A DNA stretch of 5,840 nucleotides from Betaproteobacteria bacterium (GTDB lineage: Bacteria; Pseudomonadota; Gammaproteobacteria; Burkholderiales; SG8-41), in the NCBI GenBank assembly GCA_025356695.1, contig JANXSE010000247.1, forward strand, positions 1 through 5,840. Reading direction: 5' to 3'. Below are positions 1 to 5,394 of this stretch, piece by piece. Within the stretch, counting starts at the first letter, position 1; every line of letters begins with the position of its first letter. Both the position numbers and the translations under genes were made by a program. The notes beneath the pieces were generated by a model. The model was not told where the DNA came from, did no database searches, and saw nothing but the letters and a program-made list of their open reading frames with translations.

Positions 1-14
1 AAGGAGATTGCGCC

Positions 15-200
15 ATGAATTTCGGATACACCGGTCTTACCGGTCTGCTGGTTCTTGCCGGCGACATCTGGGCGATACTGAATATTTCGCAGAGCACGGT
101 TTCCAACGGCAAAAAACTGGTCTGGATTCTGGTCGTGTTGCTGCTGCCGTTGCTCGGCATGGTGTTGTGGTTTTTTCTCGGGCCGCGCGGCAAGGCCTGA
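15..200 (+). CDS. Small two-helix membrane protein, PLDc_N type
   Basis: This gene encodes a 61-residue inner-membrane protein. Two hydrophobic helices are visible, at about residues 5-23 and 35-56. The second contains the WILVVLLLPLLG stretch followed by an aromatic run and LGPRGK. That arrangement (Lys-Lys-x-x-Trp, hydrophobic, Leu-Pro-x-x-Gly, aromatic, Gly-Arg) is typical of the PLDc_N domain, the membrane anchor found in front of cardiolipin synthases and also as stand-alone small proteins. No HKD phospholipase motif is present, so it is not an enzyme by itself. The start is well supported by an AAGGAG at positions 1-6, eight bases before the ATG. Role unknown; membrane location is inferred from hydrophobicity. 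The binding-protein gene follows after 61 bases and may or may not be co-transcribed. Confidence 0.85.
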   Translation: MNFGYTGLTGLLVLAGDIWAILNISQSTVSNGKKLVWILVVLLLPLLGMVLWFFLGPRGKA

Positions 201-220
201 CGCGGTAAGCGGCATCGCGG

Positions 221-229
221 TGATATGAT
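221..229 (+). promoter_or_regulatory. Possible extended -10 promoter for the binding-protein gene
   Basis: The sequence TGATATGAT has the TGn extension plus a TATGAT hexamer (5 of 6 to TATAAT). It lies about 33 bases before the ATG at 262, which would give a short leader containing the ribosome binding site. No good -35 hexamer sits at 16-18 bases upstream, so this relies on the extended -10 alone. Confidence 0.3.
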
Positions 230-261
230 GCCCGCTCGTTCGACTGACGGAGGAGGCCGTG

Positions 262-1245
262 ATGTCGCAACAAATTACAAAATGCTTTTGCGCGCTGGCA
301 GCGGTTGTTGCAACGTTTGCCTGCGCATCATTCGTCAACGCTCAACCGTTTCCGTCGCGGCCGATCCGTATCGTCGTGCCGTTTCCGCCGGGCGGCACCT
401 CCGACATACTGGCGCGTTCGATCGGGCAGAAACTTTCCGAAGAGTGGGGGCAGCCGGTCATCGCCGACAACCGCCCGGGGGCGGCCGGCAATATCGCTTC
501 CGAAATCGTCGCCAAATCGAAACCCGATGGTTACACGCTTTATATCAACACGGTCGGCACGCACGCGATCAACGCCGCGATCTACGCCTCGCTGCCTTTC
601 GACATCCTCAAGGATTTCACACCGATCACCAATCTGGTCAATCTGCCCAGCGTGATGCTGGCGCACCCGTCGGTGCCGGTAAAAAATCTGAAAGAGCTGA
701 TCGCGCTTGCAAAAAAACGGCCCGACGCGCTGCAGTACAGTTCCGCCGGCAGCGGCACGCAACCGCATCTCACCGCCGAAATGTTCAAGATGATGTCCGG
801 TGTCAGCATCCTGCACGTGCCGTACAAAGGCGCCGGACCGCAGATGATTGGCATCATTTCCGGCGAAGTCGCATTGACATTCGCCACCGCGCCGTCCGGC
901 GTGCCTTACGTGAAGAGCAAACAGTTGCGCGCCATTGGCGTCACCAGCGCCAATCGCATTCCGGCGCTGCCGGATGTGCAAACCGTTGCCGAGGGCGGCG
1001 TGCCCGGCTATCTCGCCGTCGGCTGGAATGGCCTGATCGGCCCGGCCGCCATGCCGGCGCCGCTGCTCGACAAGATTCACGAAGCCGTGGCACGCATCGT
1101 GCGCTCGCCGGAAATGAATGCGCGGCTCGTTGATCTCGGCGCCGAACCGGCGATTTCAACGCCGGCGGAATTCGGCGCCTTGATCAAAAGTGAAATGGTG
1201 AAGTGGGCGAAAGTGGTCAAGGAGTCGGGGGCGAAGGTGGATTAA
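262..1245 (+). CDS. Bug/TctC-family periplasmic solute-binding protein
   Basis: This 327-residue protein is a full-length member of the tripartite tricarboxylate transporter receptor (Bug) family, which binds small, often carboxylated, ligands in the periplasm. A Sec signal peptide covers residues 1-27 (hydrophobic core ALAAVVATFACASF, probable cleavage after Val-Asn-Ala). The mature start, PFPSRPIRIVVPFPPGG followed by SDILAR, is the family hallmark. Other family signatures are DNRPGAAGN (69-77), NAAIYASLPFD (104-114), the KDFTPI segment (117-122), HVPYKG (185-190) and a C-terminal region ending LGAEP. The ATG at 262 is preferred to the GTG at 259 because AGGAGG at 251-256 is five bases before the ATG and only two before the GTG. 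No TctA or TctB membrane component is nearby, so it is an orphan receptor, as is common in betaproteobacteria. The ligand cannot be predicted from sequence. Confidence 0.95.
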   Translation: MSQQITKCFCALAAVVATFACASFVNAQPFPSRPIRIVVPFPPGGTSDILARSIGQKLSEEWGQPVIADNRPGAAGNIASEIVAKSKPDGYTLYINTVGTHAINAAIYASLPFDILKDFTPITNLVNLPSVMLAHPSVPVKNLKELIALAKKRPDALQYSSAGSGTQPHLTAEMFKMMSGVSILHVPYKGAGPQMIGIISGEVALTFATAPSGVPYVKSKQLRAIGVTSANRIPALPDVQTVAEGGVPGYLAVGWNGLIGPAAMPAPLLDKIHEAVARIVRSPEMNARLVDLGAEPAISTPAEFGALIKSEMVKWAKVVKESGAKVD

Positions 1246-1258
1246 TTAACGCGATTGC

Positions 1259-1294
1259 TTCCCCCCTTGAGGGGGAAGGTAGGGATGGGGGGGG
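1259..1294 (+). repeat. G-rich dispersed repeat, copy 1
   Basis: A C-run, TTGA, G-run hairpin (5 bp stem 1262-1266 with 1271-1275, loop TTGA) is followed by AAGGTAGGGAT and eight G. Positions 1263-1291 match the reverse complement of 5300-5329 in every base except one missing G. The copy lies 13 bases after the stop of the binding-protein gene. There is no T-run after the hairpin, so it is not a canonical Rho-independent terminator. Together with GGG at 1298-1300 it fits a G-quadruplex pattern on the plus strand. Repeats of this C-run/loop/G-run kind are widespread in proteobacterial intergenic DNA; that statement is from memory. Confidence 0.8.
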
Positions 1295-1345
1295 TAAGGG
1301 CGCAACCATGATCTACTAACCCTCGCAAAACAATTACTGATAACA

Positions 1346-1693
1346 ATGCCAACCATCCACCACATCACCACCAAATCCGGCTGGGCTGCCGCACTCGCGG
1401 CCAACACCTACACCGCCGACAGCCTCGCCAGTGAGGGTTTCATTCATTGCTCGATGCGCGAGCAGGTCATCGCCACCGCCAATCGCATTTTCAAAGGGCG
1501 GCACGATCTGGTGCTGCTCAGCGTCGACACGGCGCGCGTCAAATCTGAAATCCGCTATGAAAATCTCGAAGGCGGTGCGAACCTGTTTCCGCACATCTAC
1601 GGCGCGCTTGCCATCGCTGCGGTCACTGCGGTAAATGATTTTCCGCCGCGCGATGACGGTTTGTTTGAATTGCCGGGTGCGCTGCAGGTCTAG
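1346..1693 (+). CDS. DUF952 family protein
   Basis: This 115-residue cytoplasmic protein belongs to the DUF952 family. The diagnostic motifs are all present: IHHITTKSGW at the N-terminus (residues 4-13), ADSLASEGFIHCS (24-36), a GRHDLVLLSVD strand (51-61), RYEN (70-73) and FPHIYG (81-86). The family has no proven biochemical role. From memory, it is grouped with the ADP-ribosyltransferase-like fold, and conserved His6, His35 and His83 would then line the active site; this is inference. No signal peptide or membrane segment is seen. No clear Shine-Dalgarno precedes the ATG, but the N-terminal motif fixes the start closely. The upstream spacer carries the G-rich repeat. The stop codon TAG (1691-1693) overlaps the stop of the convergent adhesin-E-like gene. 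Confidence 0.9.
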   Translation: MPTIHHITTKSGWAAALAANTYTADSLASEGFIHCSMREQVIATANRIFKGRHDLVLLSVDTARVKSEIRYENLEGGANLFPHIYGALAIAAVTAVNDFPPRDDGLFELPGALQV

Positions 1694-2091
1694 TTACAGG
1701 CGAATTTCCGCAGCGTGTCGAGCAGCGTGCCGTTGAATACCGGTATCCAGCCGTCCGGCGGGGTTACTTCCTCAACCACCTCGCCGTCGCCCATTTGCCC
1801 CGCGCGCAGCTCAAATGCGATCGTACGCATGCGCGGCATACTGCAATCAAATTCGCTTTGCGCCAGTGACGACAGATGCGCCACGCCGTAGGGCGACAGG
1901 CGCGGCGCTTTGAGATCAATCAGATCGCTCATGCGCGCCACACTGCCTTCGCGCGAAATGGTCGTGTCGTCTACATAGGCTACATATTCGATGTGATCGC
2001 TGATGATGATCCAGGCCGCAGCGGCGGGGCAATGCGCCGCCGCCAGCGCCAAAACCAGGCCGCACCGGAAGAGCTGTTGACGGGTGAACAT
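1690..2091 (-). CDS. Secreted surface-adhesin-E-like protein
   Basis: This 133-residue exported protein resembles the surface-adhesin E (Adhesin_E) family of small proteobacterial secreted proteins. Residues 1-26 form a Sec signal peptide (hydrophobic core LVLALAAA, probable cleavage in the Ala run before Trp27). Cys21 is preceded by His, so a lipoprotein site is unlikely. The mature protein shows the family pattern: an early Trp and a Tyr/Asp-Asp region (YVAYVDDTTISREG, 37-49), a LIDLKAP strand (58-63), SEFDC with Cys83, a GxMGxGEV turn (98-105), WIPV (115-118) and a terminal TLRKFAC with Cys132. Cys83 and Cys132 probably form a disulfide. The frame is open upstream to 2364, but the signal peptide fixes the start at 2091; the longer version would overlap the kinase. 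No Shine-Dalgarno is evident. Adhesive function is inherited from the family name and unproven here. Confidence 0.82.
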   Translation of the reverse strand: MFTRQQLFRCGLVLALAAAHCPAAAAWIIISDHIEYVAYVDDTTISREGSVARMSDLIDLKAPRLSPYGVAHLSSLAQSEFDCSMPRMRTIAFELRAGQMGDGEVVEEVTPPDGWIPVFNGTLLDTLRKFACN

Positions 2092-2099
2092 AAGCGGCG

Positions 2100-2105
2100 A
2101 TTCTA
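2100..2105 (-). promoter_or_regulatory. Possible -10 hexamer close to the adhesin-E-like start
   Basis: On the minus strand TAGAAT (5 of 6 to TATAAT) ends eight bases before the ATG at 2091. If used, transcription would begin at or next to the start codon and give a leaderless message, in keeping with the absence of a Shine-Dalgarno. No matching -35 hexamer is seen, so support is weak. Confidence 0.2.
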
Positions 2106-2126
2106 CGCCCGCACGCGGCGGAGGCT

Positions 2127-2142
2127 GTGCGCACCGGCGCAC
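2127..2142. promoter_or_regulatory. Inverted repeat in divergent spacer, possible operator
   Basis: GTGCGC-ACCG-GCGCAC is a perfect 6 bp inverted repeat with a 4-base centre. It lies in the 120-base spacer between the divergent adhesin-E-like and kinase genes. Its position would suit a regulator acting on both, but short GC-rich palindromes occur easily by chance at this base composition. Confidence 0.25.
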
Positions 2143-2211
2143 GCCCTGGCTAAAGTTTCCCGCGGTGGCGGCCGTAATGACCGCATAAACCTCACCCCGG
2201 CCGCGCACATT

Positions 2212-4131
2212 ATGTCTGCTCTCCAGCCCAAAAATGACGATTACTACATCGGCAGATTCCGCGTGCTGCGCATACTCGGCCGCGGTTCCGAGGGGGTGGT
2301 CTACCTCGCCAATGACCCGAAGCTCGGGCGCGAGGTCGCCATCAAGACGACCTCGCTCGGCCAATCGCCCGATCCGTTTCTAGCCGAACTGCTGGTGACC
2401 ACCGCCAGCACCGCGAGCAAACTTAACCATCCGAATATCGTGCCGGTGTTTGAAGCCGGCATGCACGAGGGCACACCCTACGTGGTATTCGAATACGTTG
2501 AAGGCAGAACGCTGGCGCAAATACTCGCCGCCGACGGCCCGATGCCGATGGCGCGCGCGGTAGTGATGATGAGCCAGATACTCGCCGGCATCGCGCAGAT
2601 ACACGCGCGCAGCCTTATTCACGGCGACATCAAACCGGCGAACATACTGGTCGGCGAAAACGACCGCGCCCGCGTCACCGACTTCGGTCTTTTGCGTCAC
2701 GAACAGGCGACGCACGTCGATCATTCGTCCGGTACCCTGCGTTACATGGCGCCGGAGTGTTTTGACGGCAGCACCACCGATTGCCGCCGCGATGTCTATG
2801 CGCTGGGGCTGCTGTTTTACGAAATGCTCACCGGCCAGCCGGTGCTCGCGCGTGACGATTCCACAGACGTGCAGGTGCGGCGCATCGTCAATGAAATTCC
2901 GTCGCCGCCGTCGGCCAAGAATCCGCACATCGCACCCGAGATCGACATCATCGTGCTCAAGGCCTTGCGCAAGGATCCGGCGCGGCGCTTTCAGAATGCC
3001 GGCGAGATGAAGCGTGAGCTCGACCGCATACGGGTAGCCGCCGATGCCGGCGAACAAGTTGAGCTGCGCGAGGCGAGGGTGCACGCCACGGTCGAATTTC
3101 TGTTGCGCCGGATGGCGCACAAGAGCGATTTCAATGCGCTCTCGACCAGTGTGGCGAGCATCAATCAGATGACGGCGCAGATCGACGACACATCGATCAA
3201 GACGCTGTCCGACACGGTGGTGCGTGATTTCGCGCTCACGCAAAAGCTGCTGCGCCTGGTGAATTCGGCGGCGACGGGTGCCGGCAATGTGACCAAAGTT
3301 TCCGAGGCGATTACGATCCTCGGCGTCGGGCAGTTGCGCGCGGTTGCCACCGCCATGATGCTGGCCAACGGCGGCAACGGCAAAAAATCACCGGCAATTG
3401 CCGCGGCGTTGACGGATGCATTCGTCGCCGGCCTCATCTCGCGTAACGTCGGGCGCATGAGCGGGCTCGTCACCGTCGAAGAATTGTTTATCTGCGGCAT
3501 GTTCAGCCTGCTCGGCGAACTGCTGGCGCTTTATTATCTGGTTGAGGAGCACACCGAAATCGTGCGCCGCGTTGCTAAAGAAGGCGTCTTACCCGACGCT
3601 GCCGCGCGCGCCGTGCTCGGCCTCTCGTTTGAAGAGCTGGGCAATGGTGTGGCGCGTCACTGGCAATTTCCACCGGCGATGATCAACGCACTTGCTCCGC
3701 TGCCGCCCGGTGATCTGCCGCCCGCGCGCGACTCTGCCGATCGCATGTGGCACTGCGCCGCCTATGCGCGTGAGCTGTGCGTGCTTGCGCGCAATCCGGA
3801 TACCGTCGCTCGCGCCGCCGCGCTGGACGCGCACATCAAACGTTTTGCGCCGTCGATTCGCATCGATGCCGCCATGGTGCGCGAACTGATGACGCGCTCG
3901 GTTGAAGTTGCCGGCAACTATATTGCTGCCGCCGGTTTCGCCGTCTCGAAAACGCCGCTGCTCTGCGGCATGAGCGAGTTGTGTAATTCGTCTGCCGGTG
4001 CGCCGCCGGTTGAGGCGCCGGCTGTCGACAGCACATCACCGTCGGCCGTCGACGAAAAAACCATCGTGCTGCCAAAAGCGTCGCCGGGTTGGCGCGTGCG
4101 CCTCACGCAGGCTTTGCGCTCGGTGTTTTGA
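2212..4131 (+). CDS. Serine/threonine protein kinase fused to HDOD domain
   Basis: This 639-residue signalling protein has an N-terminal Hanks-type kinase (about 10-275) and an HDOD domain (about 290-500), then a helical region and a flexible tail. Kinase motifs are intact: Gly loop GRGSEGVV (23-30), VAIK with Lys45, catalytic loop HGDIKPAN with Asp139, Lys141 and Asn144, DFG at 157-159, APE at 180-182, DVYALG at 194-199 and Arg259. The catalytic loop reads HGD rather than HRD. The HDOD part shows TQKLLRLVNSA (343-353), ITILG (367-371) and HWQFPPAMINAL (483-494); HDOD domains lack the metal-binding residues of HD hydrolases and usually serve in signalling. No transmembrane helix is seen, so the protein is probably cytoplasmic. 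The tail (591-639) is Ala/Pro/Ser-rich and ends in a basic amphipathic segment. The start at 2212 is chosen because kinase homology begins about 12 residues later; the frame is open back to 1876, across the opposing gene. No clear Shine-Dalgarno is present. Substrate unknown. Confidence 0.92.
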   Translation: MSALQPKNDDYYIGRFRVLRILGRGSEGVVYLANDPKLGREVAIKTTSLGQSPDPFLAELLVTTASTASKLNHPNIVPVFEAGMHEGTPYVVFEYVEGRTLAQILAADGPMPMARAVVMMSQILAGIAQIHARSLIHGDIKPANILVGENDRARVTDFGLLRHEQATHVDHSSGTLRYMAPECFDGSTTDCRRDVYALGLLFYEMLTGQPVLARDDSTDVQVRRIVNEIPSPPSAKNPHIAPEIDIIVLKALRKDPARRFQNAGEMKRELDRIRVAADAGEQVELREARVHATVEFLLRRMAHKSDFNALSTSVASINQMTAQIDDTSIKTLSDTVVRDFALTQKLLRLVNSAATGAGNVTKVSEAITILGVGQLRAVATAMMLANGGNGKKSPAIAAALTDAFVAGLISRNVGRMSGLVTVEELFICGMFSLLGELLALYYLVEEHTEIVRRVAKEGVLPDAAARAVLGLSFEELGNGVARHWQFPPAMINALAPLPPGDLPPARDSADRMWHCAAYARELCVLARNPDTVARAAALDAHIKRFAPSIRIDAAMVRELMTRSVEVAGNYIAAAGFAVSKTPLLCGMSELCNSSAGAPPVEAPAVDSTSPSAVDEKTIVLPKASPGWRVRLTQALRSVF

Positions 4132-4144
4132 GGCGTTGCGCGGA

Positions 4145-5059
4145 TTATTGCACTGTAGCGATCCTGCCTCCCGCCTGCTGCACCGCTAACTCACGGCGTT
4201 TCATCTCGATATATTGATCGCGCTCCAGTTCGTGCAACTGCACGGGATAACGTTCGATCGCCGCATACCAATCGCTCAAGCGTTTTTCCAGCCGCTCTGT
4301 TGCCGGCAAATTGACTGCGCCGAGATAGGCTTCGATCGCCAGAAAGTAGCGCATGGTGTTGCGCTCGACCACGGCGCGCACGTTGCCGATGTAAACGGGC
4401 TGGCCGTCGCTGTGCTGGCCGACCACACTGAAGCCCACTTTGTTGCGGCCGATAGTCGCCAGGTACGCCTGCATCGCAATACGCGCCGCCATGCCGTAGC
4501 CATATGAATACGACATGTGGATAAAGCTGCGCTTGCCGTCGAGCGCCACCGCCTCTAATACGATTGAGTAGTTCTTTGTTCCCAGCGGCCCGTGCTCTGC
4601 ATTCAGCATGACTTGCAGATAATCGGCACCGGCAGCGCCCGCCCTGTAGTTAAAATCGAGCCGGTAAGAATCCACCGGCGCGGTATCGAATTTTCTGCCG
4701 ATCAATACGGTGAGCGTGTCCGTCGCGTTCGTCCCCTGACAGTTCTTCACGTTCAAATGCAGCATCAGAATGTCGCACCAGCGATCGGTGCCCCGCAGTG
4801 CCGGCCCGACCGTGTTGTAAGGCTGCTCAATCACAGCGTAGATCTCGCCTTTCAAATCGCCGGAGGTCTGGCTCGATTCGATATAAAGCGGACGTTGAAA
4901 TTGATTGTTGCTTAATTGTTCGCGCAGCGCTGCATGACGCGCGCGCAGGTTTGCCGCGTCCTGCGCCATGGCGGGGCCGGCGAGCAGGGCGGCGCACAGC
5001 ACGCCGGACAGGCATGCTGCAAGGTAGCGTTTGATGTGCTTTGAACCGGTGGTGGTCAT
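4145..5059 (-). CDS. Secreted protein of unknown function
   Basis: I do not recognise a named family for this 304-residue protein. Residues 1-32 form a Sec signal peptide (Lys/Arg at 7-11, hydrophobic core LAACLSGVLCAALLAG, cleavage after Ala-Met-Ala), so the mature protein is periplasmic or secreted. The middle holds GEIYAVIEQPYNTVGPAL (71-88), WCDILMLHLNVKNC (94-107) and a Tyr-rich strand YSYGYGM (184-190). Cys95 and Cys107 are the only cysteines in the mature chain and may pair. The layout of an alternating strand, a 'Pro-Tyr/Phe' helix start and a Trp-Cys-Asp segment recalls START-like ligand-binding folds; this is speculation. The C-terminal 50 residues are helical and charged. AAGGAA (5064-5069) lies four bases upstream of the ATG and supports the start. 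The gene converges with the kinase gene, leaving 13 bases between their stops and no obvious terminator. Confidence 0.85.
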   Translation of the reverse strand: MTTTGSKHIKRYLAACLSGVLCAALLAGPAMAQDAANLRARHAALREQLSNNQFQRPLYIESSQTSGDLKGEIYAVIEQPYNTVGPALRGTDRWCDILMLHLNVKNCQGTNATDTLTVLIGRKFDTAPVDSYRLDFNYRAGAAGADYLQVMLNAEHGPLGTKNYSIVLEAVALDGKRSFIHMSYSYGYGMAARIAMQAYLATIGRNKVGFSVVGQHSDGQPVYIGNVRAVVERNTMRYFLAIEAYLGAVNLPATERLEKRLSDWYAAIERYPVQLHELERDQYIEMKRRELAVQQAGGRIATVQ

Positions 5060-5235
5060 TCCATTCCTTTATTTTCCTTTTGATCGCGCCGCAGAGTATT
5101 TTCAGTGCGTATGCCGTGTTTATCTGTTCGTTAACCAACATTGCAGTGATTGGCGGCGTGTCCACATCCCCGCCTGGTGCGATTGCAAGGCGCGCTACCC
5201 GCAAGCGGCTGGTTTCGCCAGTAACGTGTCCGCGC

Positions 5236-5262
5236 GCCAGGATGGGGGTGAAAGCACCTGGC
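5236..5262. repeat. Short inverted repeat (hairpin) of unknown role
   Basis: GCCAGG (5236-5241) and CCTGGC (5257-5262) are perfectly complementary around a 15-base centre. An overlapping alternative stem pairs GGTG (5247-5250) with CACC (5255-5258). No T-run follows on either strand. It could be an operator, an insertion-related remnant or chance. Confidence 0.25.
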
Positions 5263-5299
5263 TCAATTCTTACCATTCGTTGTTTCGAGAATCCGTAAT

Positions 5300-5331
5300 C
5301 CCCCATCCCTACCCTTCCCCCTCAAGGGGAA
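5300..5331 (-). repeat. G-rich dispersed repeat, copy 2 (inverted)
   Basis: This is the reverse complement of the repeat at 1259-1294. Positions 5300-5329 differ from the first copy by a single extra G. On the minus strand it reads G5, AA, G3, TA, G3, AT, G5, a textbook G-quadruplex pattern with three 2-base loops, preceded by a hairpin with CCCC and GGGG arms around TTGA. It ends just before the extended -10 element of the transposase gene. Confidence 0.8.
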
Positions 5332-5340
5332 TGTTATACT
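5332..5340 (+). promoter_or_regulatory. Extended -10 promoter for the transposase gene
   Basis: TGTTATACT provides the TGn extension and a TATACT hexamer (5 of 6 to TATAAT), about 54 bases before the transposase ATG. The -35 zone falls inside the G-rich repeat and shows no TTGACA-like hexamer, so promoter activity would depend on the extended -10. The location and quality make it a reasonable candidate; it is untested. Confidence 0.4.
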
Positions 5341-5394
5341 TTACATACCCACTCTTTCCGGTCATACTGCTTCCACATTAACGGAGTTGCAGAC

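Larger units (their letters stand above)
5060..5394. other. Intergenic region without a convincing gene
   Basis: This 335-base spacer separates the minus-strand secreted protein gene from the plus-strand transposase gene. The end near 5060 carries the ribosome binding site of the secreted protein. The end near 5394 carries the G-rich repeat, an extended -10 element and GGAG at 5383-5386, eight bases before the transposase ATG. The middle (5081-5299) is open in frames on both strands but shows no start signals or recognisable motifs. The left end of the insertion sequence, if the element is intact, must lie somewhere in this stretch; I could not place its inverted repeat. Confidence 0.6.

Noticed and set aside
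225..1133. 302-residue plus-strand frame overlapping the binding-protein gene
   Set aside because: It is Arg-rich and motif-free, and is a shadow of the GC-rich binding-protein gene in another frame.
1259..1294. Rho-independent terminator after the binding-protein gene
   Set aside because: The hairpin has only a 5 bp stem and is followed by G-rich sequence, not a T-run, on the plus strand; the minus strand has none either.
2077..2104. TTGACG with GATTCT 16 bases later as a kinase promoter
   Set aside because: The -35 matches 5 of 6 but the -10 only 3 of 6, and it lies inside the signal-peptide codons of the opposing gene.
1876..2211. N-terminal extension of the kinase frame (112 extra residues)
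   Set aside because: It overlaps the opposing adhesin-E-like coding region, is Arg/Ala-rich without motifs, and kinase homology begins just after the ATG at 2212.
2092..2364. N-terminal extension of the adhesin-E-like frame to 2364
   Set aside because: It would bury the clear signal peptide inside the protein and overlap the start of the kinase gene.
2380..3243. 287-residue minus-strand frame inside the kinase gene
   Set aside because: It has His/Arg-rich composition with no motifs and lies opposite an unambiguous kinase coding sequence.
4022..4031. 10 bp palindrome CTGTCGACAG near the kinase 3' end
   Set aside because: It lies in coding sequence of a low-complexity linker with no regulatory context and is likely chance.
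1259..5331. Inverted repeats as ends of a composite transposon carrying four genes
   Set aside because: The 30 bp repeats do not look like IS1595 ends, no second transposase flanks the block, and the genes look like ordinary chromosomal genes.
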